Below, one piece after another: positions 11,186 through 19,799 of a DNA stretch of 34,991 nucleotides. A program made the translations under genes and the position numbers. Position 1 is the stretch's first letter; each line of letters opens with the position of its first letter. The notes beneath the pieces were generated by a model. It saw only the letters and a program-made list of their open reading frames with translations. It had not been told where the DNA came from and did no database searches. Origin of the DNA: Nitrososphaerales archaeon. Lineage in GTDB: Archaea > Thermoproteota > Nitrososphaeria > Conexivisphaerales > UBA164. The stretch lies in assembly GCA_023256355.1 (NCBI GenBank), contig JAGDXJ010000060.1, positions 1 to 34,991 of the forward strand, read 5' to 3'.

Positions 11186-12029
11186 AGAGTTCTCTGTAGC
11201 CGGATTTCTCTGCGTCTTCGTAAAAGATCTTTACGCCTTCTTCTGTCTTTGGGTGCTTTATCATGTCTTCGAGCACATATGCAGGCAGCGTTACTATTTG
11301 AGGTCCGACGATCATTATTTGATAAACCTGCCTCACGTTTCTTATGCTGGCCGCTATGATTTCAGTTCTAATGCCATAGTTTTCAAACGACCTTTTAATC
11401 TTCTCAACAAGATCAACGCCGCTCAGTACCCCTGAGTTTCCTTCCAAGTCATAAAGTTTGAACGCATCTTCAATCATTTTTGCTTCGCTGAGTTTTAATT
11501 TTTTGTATTCCTGCACCGCTGAACTGTCATAATAATCTTCCTTACCAAAACTGATTCCAAGCTTTTTCCTGATATAATCATCAACCCTGCCTACAAAAGG
11601 GCTTACATAGGAAGCGCCGGCTTTAGCAGCAAGGAAAGCCTGAGAAGGCGTCATTATTAGCGTAGCGTTAACCGGAATCCCCTTACCGCTTATCTCTTTA
11701 ATTACCTTAAGTCCATCTATAGATGACCCAAAGGAACCCACGCTTATGGGTATCTTTACAACGACGTTCCCAGCTATACCGTTAAAGTTTCTGTAAAGGT
11801 ACTCAGCTTCGCTTATCATTTTTTCAGGCAAAACGCTCGCAACTTCCAAGCTCACCGGCCTCCCTTTTCCGGCAATTTCGCATATCTCAGCTATGTAATC
11901 TTTCAGTTTTACTTCTTTCCTCTTTTCAACAGCTATCCTCAGAAGGGTTGGGTTGGTTGTTACTCCATCTATTATGCCAGAATACTTTTTTATTTCATCA
12001 ACTTCTGCCGAATCTATAAATATCTTCAT
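11175..12029 (-). CDS. tal: transaldolase (TalC/FSA-type) with an internal insertion
   Basis: KIFIDSAEVDEIKKY...GVTTNPTLL, VVVKIPIS, NATLIMTPSQAFLAAKAGASYVSPFVGRVDDY. Confidence 0.9.
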   Translation of the reverse strand: MKIFIDSAEVDEIKKYSGIIDGVTTNPTLLRIAVEKRKEVKLKDYIAEICEIAGKGRPVSLEVASVLPEKMISEAEYLYRNFNGIAGNVVVKIPISVGSFGSSIDGLKVIKEISGKGIPVNATLIMTPSQAFLAAKAGASYVSPFVGRVDDYIRKKLGISFGKEDYYDSSAVQEYKKLKLSEAKMIEDAFKLYDLEGNSGVLSGVDLVEKIKRSFENYGIRTEIIAASIRNVRQVYQIMIVGPQIVTLPAYVLEDMIKHPKTEEGVKIFYEDAEKSGYRELFEG

Positions 12030-12559
12030 CCTTTCGTTTCACTCATTATTATTTCAACGGCTTCCTTAAAGCTTTTAACTTTGTAATCAGCCTTCGCTTC
12101 AGGATCGTCGGTGATAAGGATCGTCGTGCACCCGGCTGCCTTTCCAGCTTCAGCATCGATCTGTTTATCCCCTATCATAAAGCTTGACTTCAGGTCTATG
12201 CCGTGCTTTTTTGCTGCCTCAAGGAGCATCCCGGGTCTGGGTTTCCTGCATTCGCAATCTTCTTCCGGCAGACATGGACAAACATATATATCATCGATCT
12301 TAGCTCCATACGCCGAAAGCTCTTTAACCATCCTTTCATGTATCTTATTCAGGTTCTCCTCCGTTATAAGACCCCTTTTCAGCCCAGATTGGTTGGTTAC
12401 TACAATGATCAGGAAGCCCACTTCGTTTAACTTTTTTATTCCTTCTCCAACTCCGGGCATGAGCATAAACTGCGCTGGCGAGGACATATAGTGCACATCG
12501 TAGCAGATCACGCCGTCCCTATCTAAAAAGACGGCCCTATTTAAAGAGCTCATTCTCAA
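12026..12559 (-). CDS. gmhB: D-glycero-D-manno-heptose 1,7-bisphosphate phosphatase (HAD family)
   Basis: AVFLDRDGVI, VVTNQSGLKRG, CPCLPEEDCECRKPRPGML (Zn-binding Cys cluster), MIGDKQIDAEAGKAAG. Confidence 0.9.
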   Translation of the reverse strand: MRMSSLNRAVFLDRDGVICYDVHYMSSPAQFMLMPGVGEGIKKLNEVGFLIIVVTNQSGLKRGLITEENLNKIHERMVKELSAYGAKIDDIYVCPCLPEEDCECRKPRPGMLLEAAKKHGIDLKSSFMIGDKQIDAEAGKAAGCTTILITDDPEAKADYKVKSFKEAVEIIMSETKG

Positions 12560-13109
12560 CTATTTCGCTTATTATGTGACCTATTGTTATGTGAGCTTCC
12601 TGAATTCTGGGCGTTGAATCTGAGGGTACATTTATGCACAGGTCGACTACGTTTGCGAGCTCCCCTCCGCTTTTGCCGGTGAGCCCGACCGTAAATGCCC
12701 CGAGCTCTTTTGCCCTTAATACGCCTTTTATCACGCTCTTTGATTTTCCGCTCGTGCTTATGCCTATAACTACGTCACCATGCTTTACAAAGGCTTCAAC
12801 CTGCCTTTCAAACACGTTTTCGTAGCTGTAGTCGTTGGCTATTGCAGTAATGCATGAGGTGTTTGTAGTCAATGATATAGCCGGAAGGCTTTTCCTCTCT
12901 TTCATGAACCTGCCGACAAATTCGCAGGCTATATGCTGGGCGTCTGCGGCGCTTCCACCGTTTCCAAAGAGCACAACCTTGTTACCTTTTTTCAGAGCTT
13001 CAGCTATGATTTCAGCGGCTCTGTATATTTTCTGCGTTTCAGCTGTCTCTGCAAGCGCCCTTTTTATGTCTGAACTTTCAAGCAACCTTTTTTTAACTAA
13101 ATCTTCCAA
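12537..13109 (-). CDS. gmhA: sedoheptulose 7-phosphate isomerase
   Basis: LFGNGGSAADAQHIACEFVGRFMKERKSLPAISLTTNTSCITAIANDYSYENVFERQVEAFVKHGDVVIGISTSGKS and C-term IQEAHITIGHIISEIVE. Confidence 0.95.
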   Translation of the reverse strand: MEDLVKKRLLESSDIKRALAETAETQKIYRAAEIIAEALKKGNKVVLFGNGGSAADAQHIACEFVGRFMKERKSLPAISLTTNTSCITAIANDYSYENVFERQVEAFVKHGDVVIGISTSGKSKSVIKGVLRAKELGAFTVGLTGKSGGELANVVDLCINVPSDSTPRIQEAHITIGHIISEIVENELFK

Positions 13110-14095
13110 ACCTTTACCCCCTCCTTTTCGAACCTGAAACTTAAAGGTTCGAGGTTCATCTTTAACGCTTCCTTTATCACTTCGCCCCTCTTATCCTTTT
13201 TCGTGAACATGAGGATAAACCCTCCGCCCCCTGCGCCCTGAATCTTCCCGCCCAGTCCGCCTGCCTTTATCAGGGCATCATAAGCCCTGTCTATGTCTTG
13301 GTCGGATATCTTTTCAGACATCTTCTTCTTGAACTCCCAGTTTTCGTTTATTAACTGGCCAAAGTAGTCAAGATCTTCATTCTGAAGAGCCCTGTAAAGC
13401 TCATAAGCTATTCTTTTGAGCTCATCCCTTATGCGCTTCTCCTTTTCTTTTTCCTCTTCGTATTTCTTCTTCATATCTGCATGAATTTCATGAGAAAAGT
13501 GCGCTTTTCCCGTAAACAAGAGAAGCGTCCTGTACTGAAGCTCTTCAAACACCTCGTCTTTTAAAACCAAAGGGGTGACCTTTACGCCTTCTTTAAAGAA
13601 CTCCATCAGGTTTAACCCGCCATATGCAGCCGCAAACTGGTCCTGATAGCCCCCGAGTTGCCCCAGTTCAACCCTCTCAACGTTATAGGCAAGCATCGCG
13701 ATGTCGTACTTCTTCATTCTAAGTCCAAGCGCCTCAGAAAATGCGCTTATGAGGGAAACCGCTAAAGAAGACGAAGTGCCCATACCAGAACCGGCTTGTA
13801 TTTCGCTGAAAGTTTCTACTTTGAAACCTTTATCGAGCTTGAACTGGTTGGCGACAGCTTTTATGAGGTCTAGCTGACCGTCATACGGCAACCTTGAAAC
13901 GCTGTACACAAGTTCTCTGTTCATGTCTACTGAGCTTATGATGATTTTTTCTCCCCCGAGCGCAAGAGAAGCATACGCGTACCTGTTCACTGTAACGTTT
14001 AAAACAGCCCCTCCATTTTCCCAGCAATAAGGAGGTACGTCTGATCCGCCTCCACCGAAACTTATTCTGAAGGGAGCTCTAGACCTTACCAGCAA
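13097..14095 (-). CDS. hddA: D-glycero-alpha-D-manno-heptose 7-phosphate kinase (GHMP family)
   Basis: RSRAPFRISFGGGGSDVPPYC, GSGMGTSSSLAVSLISAFSEALG (GHMP motif), GGKIQGAGGGGFILMF. Confidence 0.92.
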   Translation of the reverse strand: MLVRSRAPFRISFGGGGSDVPPYCWENGGAVLNVTVNRYAYASLALGGEKIIISSVDMNRELVYSVSRLPYDGQLDLIKAVANQFKLDKGFKVETFSEIQAGSGMGTSSSLAVSLISAFSEALGLRMKKYDIAMLAYNVERVELGQLGGYQDQFAAAYGGLNLMEFFKEGVKVTPLVLKDEVFEELQYRTLLLFTGKAHFSHEIHADMKKKYEEEKEKEKRIRDELKRIAYELYRALQNEDLDYFGQLINENWEFKKKMSEKISDQDIDRAYDALIKAGGLGGKIQGAGGGGFILMFTKKDKRGEVIKEALKMNLEPLSFRFEKEGVKVWKI

Positions 14096-14783
14096 CTTTA
14101 TTCACCCACTCGAGAAAAGAGCGATATCCTTCTACTGTTCCTATGTCCCATAATCGGTTTTCGAAGATGCATGCGTAGACTCCGTGGCTTATAAGCAATG
14201 GTAGAAAATCGTATTCAAAAGAAAAGCTTTCCGATTCAGGCATATGGTTAAAAACGTCTTTCTTGAGCAGAGAGACGCCCGCGTAGAAAAAGCCGGATGC
14301 GTTCTCGACCTCCCGAATACCGATTACTCTGTAGTTATCGGCTATCTCTATGACCCCTGCTTTCTGCTTGGTGCTCCCTTTTTTTACCAGAAGGCAAGCC
14401 GCTCCTTCTTGCTCTGAGCATTTTTTAAAGAACCAGCTGTAATCTAAATCTACATAGGTGTCACCGTTCATCAAGAGGAATTCTTCCTCATCCTTTAACA
14501 AACGGTAAGCGTTCTTTATAGCTCCCCCTGTTCCAAGGGGCTTTTCTTCTTTTGAATATTCGATCCTGACGCCGAGAAGGCTTCCATCCCCAAAGTAGGA
14601 AATAATCCTGTCGGCCATATACCCCACACTGAGCACGATTTCCTTTATGCCCTGAGATCTGAGCTGTTCTATCAAGATCTGAAGAAAAGGCTTGCCGTTA
14701 ACGTCAGCCATGGGCTTTGGTCTGTCGTTCACAACGCTCCTGAGCCTCGTGCCCAGTCCGCCAGCCAGTATTAAGGCCTTCAT
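14079..14783 (-). CDS. hddC: D-glycero-D-manno-heptose 1-phosphate nucleotidyltransferase (HddC-like)
   Basis: ALILAGGLGTRLRSVVNDRPKPMADVNGKPFLQILIEQLRSQGIKEIVLSVGYMADRI; operon context with hddA/gmhA/gmhB. Confidence 0.88.
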   Translation of the reverse strand: MKALILAGGLGTRLRSVVNDRPKPMADVNGKPFLQILIEQLRSQGIKEIVLSVGYMADRIISYFGDGSLLGVRIEYSKEEKPLGTGGAIKNAYRLLKDEEEFLLMNGDTYVDLDYSWFFKKCSEQEGAACLLVKKGSTKQKAGVIEIADNYRVIGIREVENASGFFYAGVSLLKKDVFNHMPESESFSFEYDFLPLLISHGVYACIFENRLWDIGTVEGYRSFLEWVNKVAGKV

Positions 14784-15703
14784 TTTTTCCTCTTCAGAAC
14801 TTTTCTTACAGATGAAGCTATGTTTTCAGATGTAAGCCCGTAAAACCTGAACAGCTCCTCGAGCGATGCGCTCTGTCCAAAGCTGTCATTTATACCGACG
14901 AACTCAACAGGAACCGGATAGTGCTTTGAAAGAACTTCCGTCACAGCTCCTCCCAGACCACCTATAACGCTGTGTTCTTCTGCCGTAACTATAGCTCCGG
15001 TAGACTTTGCGGCCTTGATTATGAGCTCCTCATCTATGGGCTTAACGCTTGACATGTTTATGAGTCCAACGCTTATTCCATCTTTTTTTAATTCTTCAAC
15101 TGCCTTTATGGCAATGCTGAGCATGTTTCCGTTGGCTATTATGTATACGTCAGAGCCGTCGTTCATGATATTCCCCTTGCCAAGCTCAAACCGCAGGCCT
15201 TTTTCAAATATTATCGGGCTCTCACTCCTGCTCAGCCTCACGTAAATCGGCCCCTTGATCTTCAAAGATTCTTCGGTAACGGTGTCGGCTTCAACGGCGT
15301 CAGCGGGAACTATGACTTTAAAGTTTGGAAGAGCCCTGAAAACAGCTACATCTTCAACTGTCTGATGAGACCAGCCGTCAGAAGAGTTTGTCAGGCCTGA
15401 ATGAGAAGCGAAGATCTTAACTTCTAGGTTATCATGAGCTATTATCCTGAGCTGATCGTAAGCTTTTAAGACGAATACTGAATAAAGGGAGGCATAAACC
15501 TTCAGCCCAGAGTAAGCCAGACCGACAGCTGTGCCGAAGAGGTTTTCTTCTGCTATGCCGAAGTTTATGAACCTTTGGGGGTATATTTTTCTGAATTGAG
15601 AAGTTTTCGTAGAGCCAGAAACGTCTGCATCAAGTACCACTATGCTCGGATCTGAACCTATCCTGACGAGGGCTTTTCCGAAAGCTTCCCTAGTTGACAT
15701 CAA
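14780..15703 (-). CDS. tkt: transketolase, C-terminal subunit (split type)
   Basis: RFINFGIAEENLFGTAVGLAYSGLKVYASLYSVF; SSDGWSHQTVEDVAVFRALPNFKVIVPADAVE; TAEEHSVIGGLGGAVTEVL. Confidence 0.94.
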   Translation of the reverse strand: MMSTREAFGKALVRIGSDPSIVVLDADVSGSTKTSQFRKIYPQRFINFGIAEENLFGTAVGLAYSGLKVYASLYSVFVLKAYDQLRIIAHDNLEVKIFASHSGLTNSSDGWSHQTVEDVAVFRALPNFKVIVPADAVEADTVTEESLKIKGPIYVRLSRSESPIIFEKGLRFELGKGNIMNDGSDVYIIANGNMLSIAIKAVEELKKDGISVGLINMSSVKPIDEELIIKAAKSTGAIVTAEEHSVIGGLGGAVTEVLSKHYPVPVEFVGINDSFGQSASLEELFRFYGLTSENIASSVRKVLKRKK

Positions 15704-16547
15704 GCTCCTTCATCTCTTCTTTGTGCTTCTCTTCTAACTCAGGGAGAAGCTTTTCAAGCTCCTGCTTGCTGAGAGGTTTTCCGTGAAACTCTGTAACCCA
15801 TTCGCCTATGAGCGAACCTTTGCCCTTTGTCGTGTGAGCTATTATCACCTTTGGTTTATCGCTTATTTCCTGTGCAGACCTGAATGCGCTGTAAAGCGCT
15901 TCTACGTCGTGACCGTCAACCTCCTGGACGTGCCAGCCAAAGGCCCTCCACTTGTCAGCTATGGGCTCAACGCTCATGCTCTTTTCTGTAGGACCAGACT
16001 GCTGAAGACCATTCCTGTCTACTACAGCTATTACGTTGTCAAGGGCGTAATGGGATGCGAACATAGCCGCTTCCCAGACTGTTCCTTCTTGAAGCTCCCC
16101 GTCGCCCATTAGCACATAGACTTTATAGTCCTTTTTCTTCAGCTTTCCGGCGAACGCGATCCCGTTTCCTATAGCTAGACCGTTCCCCAGCGAACCCGTT
16201 GTCGCTTCTATCATCATGTCTGGGTTCCATTCTGGATGACCCTGAAGGGGGCTTCCCAGCTTCCTCAGTTTTTTTATGTAGGACCTGTCAAGGTAGCCAG
16301 CTTCAATCAGGGCAGCGTAAAGTATAGGGACAGCGTGTCCCTTGCTGAACACGAGCCGGTCCCTTTCTTCCCATGATGGATTTTTTGGGTCGTGCCTCAT
16401 AACTTTAAAGAAAAGGACAGCAACTATATCTTTACTTGAAAGGGAACCACCGGGGTGGCCTGAACCTGCTTCAGTAGTCATCTGCAGGACATCTATCATC
16501 ATCCTGTAGGAAATTTCTTTAAGCTTTTTAACCTCTTCCCTGTTCAT
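15690..16547 (-). CDS. tkt: transketolase, N-terminal TPP-binding subunit (split type)
   Basis: GSGHPGGSLSSKDIVAVLFF, DRLVFSKGHAVPILYAAL, GSLGNGLAIGNGIA, VLMGDGELQEGTVWEAAMFA (GDGE...N motif). Confidence 0.95.
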   Translation of the reverse strand: MNREEVKKLKEISYRMMIDVLQMTTEAGSGHPGGSLSSKDIVAVLFFKVMRHDPKNPSWEERDRLVFSKGHAVPILYAALIEAGYLDRSYIKKLRKLGSPLQGHPEWNPDMMIEATTGSLGNGLAIGNGIAFAGKLKKKDYKVYVLMGDGELQEGTVWEAAMFASHYALDNVIAVVDRNGLQQSGPTEKSMSVEPIADKWRAFGWHVQEVDGHDVEALYSAFRSAQEISDKPKVIIAHTTKGKGSLIGEWVTEFHGKPLSKQELEKLLPELEEKHKEEMKELDVN

Positions 16548-17530
16548 TTTGCATCATTCTTTGAAACATAATCTACGAGCTTTTCAAAGAATTCTCCCTT
16601 AACTTTTTCGCTCTGTGTCTTAAGAGCGGCGGTAAAGTAAGAAAGCTTTGAAGCCTCCTCGTATGAAAAACCGAGAGAAAGAAAGACAGCAAAGGATGAA
16701 ACTATAACGTCTCCTATGCCCCTGAGGTTTGATGGCCTGAAGCTCAAAGGCTCAACCTTAAAGAAAGATTCGCCCTTCAGGCAGAAAAATCCTTCTTCGA
16801 GCCACGTTATGAGCACGTTTTCGACCTTTGCCATAGAAGAAAGCTTGAGGGCCATGTTCCTGTAACTGGTGCTGTTCATTGGAGATATCCCTGTAAGCTT
16901 TACCGCATCTTCCCTGTTCATCCTGAGGTAGTCGGCATCGCTGTACATGTATACGTTCTCTGGCCTCCCGTTTATTATGAGAGGTATGTTCCTCTCCTTC
17001 GTGCTGGACACTACAGCTTCCTTGACGCTTTTGCTAAGAAACCCCCTTGCGTGATCTGATATTATAACGGAATCAGCCTCACCAACTCTTTTCTTGAACC
17101 TCTTTATCACTGAGTTTTCTGCTTCTTCTGATATCCCTTTTTTAGAGGACTTTTCTGCCCATAACAAAAGGTATCCGTCAGAGAAGACCCTGTAAACTGA
17201 ATCTGTGTTTCTGTTTTCATCAAATACTATTTCTGCGTCTTTGACCTCCTTTTTGACCTCTTCAGCAAAGTGTTCGCCTTCAGGATCTGAGCCTACCACA
17301 GTTATGTAAACTGGCTTTACAGAAAGGTCTAAAAGGCCCTTCACGGCGTTGTAAGAAGCCCCTAGCTTGTAGTACTCTTTCTTTATGTTCATAGCGGGGA
17401 TCGGAGCTTCCCTTGATATTCCTTCTGGCTCAACGATCGTAAAGCGATCTATAACTGGATCGCCTAAAACTATAACATTAATGTCTTTAAGTTTACCCTT
17501 AACAGAGGCGAGTTTTTCCGAAAGACTCAT
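16544..17530 (-). CDS. PfkB-family sugar kinase resembling HldE domain I / RfaE1 (heptose 7-P kinase-like)
   Basis: VIVLGDPVIDRFTIVEPEGISREAPIPAMNIKKEYYKLGASYNAVKGL resembles HldE/RfaE 'vGDvmlDry..G...RISPEAPVPV'; GIGDVIVSSFAVFLSLG retains the PfkB GxGD motif. Confidence 0.75.
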   Translation of the reverse strand: MSLSEKLASVKGKLKDINVIVLGDPVIDRFTIVEPEGISREAPIPAMNIKKEYYKLGASYNAVKGLLDLSVKPVYITVVGSDPEGEHFAEEVKKEVKDAEIVFDENRNTDSVYRVFSDGYLLLWAEKSSKKGISEEAENSVIKRFKKRVGEADSVIISDHARGFLSKSVKEAVVSSTKERNIPLIINGRPENVYMYSDADYLRMNREDAVKLTGISPMNSTSYRNMALKLSSMAKVENVLITWLEEGFFCLKGESFFKVEPLSFRPSNLRGIGDVIVSSFAVFLSLGFSYEEASKLSYFTAALKTQSEKVKGEFFEKLVDYVSKNDAK

Positions 17531-17556
17531 TATGCTTTTTTATTATTTTTTTTAAT

Positions 17557-17564
17557 TTATATGT
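17557..17564 (-). promoter_or_regulatory. putative TATA box of the heptose operon
   Basis: Minus strand CATATAAA about 27-33 nt upstream of the ATG at 17530. Confidence 0.45.
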
Positions 17565-17676
17565 TTTTAAAATTTTAAGCACATGTCGGGAGCTTTTTAT
17601 CAATGATAGATAAGCAAAAATAACGTTAAAAGTCAATACAAAATGTATCGATAACGTAAACCTTGATTACGAAACG

Positions 17677-18492
17677 CTAAGCTAGATCTTCCCAGATCTT
17701 TTCCAACTTTTTTGCCACGACTTCTGCTTTGTGATTATTCTTTATGTATTCTACGTTTTCCCTCCCTTCTCTTTCGACAAATCCAGGATCGGAAAGCTGC
17801 TCTGCCCTTTCTTTTAAAAAGCTTTTGTGCCTGTAATCAATCGTCGCTAAGCCCGTTGACATGGCTTCCAGACAAGTTTTGCTACAGCTCTCGATCGTAA
17901 ACCTGTCTATAAAAATATCATACTTTTTCAGCAACGACGGCATTTCACTGTAAGGGAACTTTTTCTCCAGAACATCTAATGCAATGCCGTTCTTCTGTAA
18001 AAGCTCGGGCAACTCTTTTGGAAGGCTCTCGTACGATAGCTTGAAGTATACAGCCCGTGGATTTTTAGAATAGCTTTCCTTTGGTATAAAAACGTCAGTC
18101 CTTACAGGGTTGGGTAAATAGACAGCATCGGGCCTGTACTCTTTTACTATAGTTTCAAGATCAGGCGTTGCGTATATTACTTTTTTTGCCGAACGCAGAT
18201 CATGCTTGACAATCCAGCCCCAGCTCTTGCTTTTAAGCGTCCACCTTACGTCCGAGCCGTGCACGTGCAGCACGTCTAAATGCTTAAAGACGCTCACAAG
18301 ATAGGCATCCTGCAGAGCGTAATTTGCATGATAAATTTCCCCTTCAGACCTTAAGATGTCAAAGAGTAATCCTAAGGTCTTAGAATAAAGCCCTCGGGTC
18401 CTCTTTATAAAATTTATATCAAATTTATCGCTGACATAGGGAATAATGTCCTCCATTACGTGAGCGCAATCGTTAACTATTACTAACTTCAT
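17677..18492 (-). CDS. glycosyltransferase (GT4-like)
   Basis: LHVHGSDVRWTLKSK, KKVIYATPDLETIVKEYRPDAVYLPNPVRTDVFIP, CLEAMSTGLATI. Confidence 0.75.
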   Translation of the reverse strand: MKLVIVNDCAHVMEDIIPYVSDKFDINFIKRTRGLYSKTLGLLFDILRSEGEIYHANYALQDAYLVSVFKHLDVLHVHGSDVRWTLKSKSWGWIVKHDLRSAKKVIYATPDLETIVKEYRPDAVYLPNPVRTDVFIPKESYSKNPRAVYFKLSYESLPKELPELLQKNGIALDVLEKKFPYSEMPSLLKKYDIFIDRFTIESCSKTCLEAMSTGLATIDYRHKSFLKERAEQLSDPGFVEREGRENVEYIKNNHKAEVVAKKLEKIWEDLA

Positions 18493-19745
18493 GGTAAAAT
18501 TTTCTTAAGAGTTGCTATTAATTCTTTTTCAAAATTTTCAATTCCGAGCTCCCTAACCCTTTCCAATGATCTCTGGTAGTAAAGTTCAGCGGCGCCCTTA
18601 TCTTTTATAAACTTCATTATGTTCTCTACGGCTTCTTGCTCGTTTTCGTAACCAAGACCGTAATAGCCTTCTTTTGCCAGATCCATCCATGCCCCTCCAG
18701 ATTTATAAACTACAACTGGCAGGCCCCTTGCCATTGCTTCGGCTATGGCTGCCCCCAAGTGTTCATGGATGGTTGCATGGAAGAAAACCTTTGAGTTGTC
18801 CATCAGGTAGTTTATCAAATCGCGGCTGGCGTTCGGCAAGAAGATCACATCGTAGTCTTCTGTTAGCGCTTGGTTCACCTTATTTTCCTCGCTGACTATA
18901 GTTGCGTTCAAACCCAGATTTACGGCTTTCTTATAGCAATAGTTAAGGTAATCGAGCTGAACCTTTAAAACAGCGCTGCCAGCTATGACCAGTTTAACTT
19001 TGCTTTCCTTCAGCTTTATTGCTATGTTTTCTATGACCCAATCGTACCTCTTGTCAGAGCTGAACCTGCCGAGCATAAACACCATGTCCTTTCTTTCATC
19101 AAAGCTCTTTGGCTTCTCAACTATCTTTATTTTAGGAGAAAGAGGAGAATAGAGCGCAGGGGGCTCTTCTCCGTATATTTCCTTTGCTATCTTCGCTGTC
19201 CATTTAGAATTTGTAACAACCATGTCTGCATCTTCAAAGGGATTTTTCCTGTTGTATTTTTTGAAAAAACGAATGTATGTCTCATAGTATAGATTAAAGG
19301 GAAACCTTGAATACCTTGAACTTATAAAATTAGTATCCTTGTAGTAAAAGCCCAAATACCTGTACTTTTCTTCGTAAAACGCTTCAGCTGGAAAATGTAT
19401 GTATTCAAAAACCTTAAGGTTTTTGAAATCTTCCTTAATGGGCTTGTAAAGGCCCAAATCTGTGAAAAGCAACCGCGCGTTCTCTTGTTTAACGGCTTTT
19501 TTTGCTGGAACCCAGCTAAAAGCCGCAAGCATTAATCCAAATATAGTAAATGATGTAAGCGTGTATGTTTTATATTTTGAAATGTCTATACCGTACCATT
19601 CTTTATGCAATGATGGATCGAACTTAAAGGTCCCGCTTATGACCGGTTTAAAACCTGCTTTTTCAAGAGCTAATGCTGCTGCGTCTCCTACAAGAGCTCC
19701 CCCTGAAGGGGCTCCCCAGTAGTGCCTCATTATCACGGAAGACAT
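18489..19745 (-). CDS. glycosyltransferase family 4-like
   Basis: GGALVGDAAALALEKAGF, MVVTNSKWTAKIAKEIYGEEPPALYSPL, FMLGRFSSDKRYDWVIENI, EHLGAAIAEAMARGLPVVVYKSGG. Confidence 0.85.
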   Translation of the reverse strand: MSSVIMRHYWGAPSGGALVGDAAALALEKAGFKPVISGTFKFDPSLHKEWYGIDISKYKTYTLTSFTIFGLMLAAFSWVPAKKAVKQENARLLFTDLGLYKPIKEDFKNLKVFEYIHFPAEAFYEEKYRYLGFYYKDTNFISSRYSRFPFNLYYETYIRFFKKYNRKNPFEDADMVVTNSKWTAKIAKEIYGEEPPALYSPLSPKIKIVEKPKSFDERKDMVFMLGRFSSDKRYDWVIENIAIKLKESKVKLVIAGSAVLKVQLDYLNYCYKKAVNLGLNATIVSEENKVNQALTEDYDVIFLPNASRDLINYLMDNSKVFFHATIHEHLGAAIAEAMARGLPVVVYKSGGAWMDLAKEGYYGLGYENEQEAVENIMKFIKDKGAAELYYQRSLERVRELGIENFEKELIATLKKILP

Positions 19746-19799
19746 AACGGAAATTATCTGGAATGACAGATAAACTTTGCTTTTTGATCGCTTAAAATT

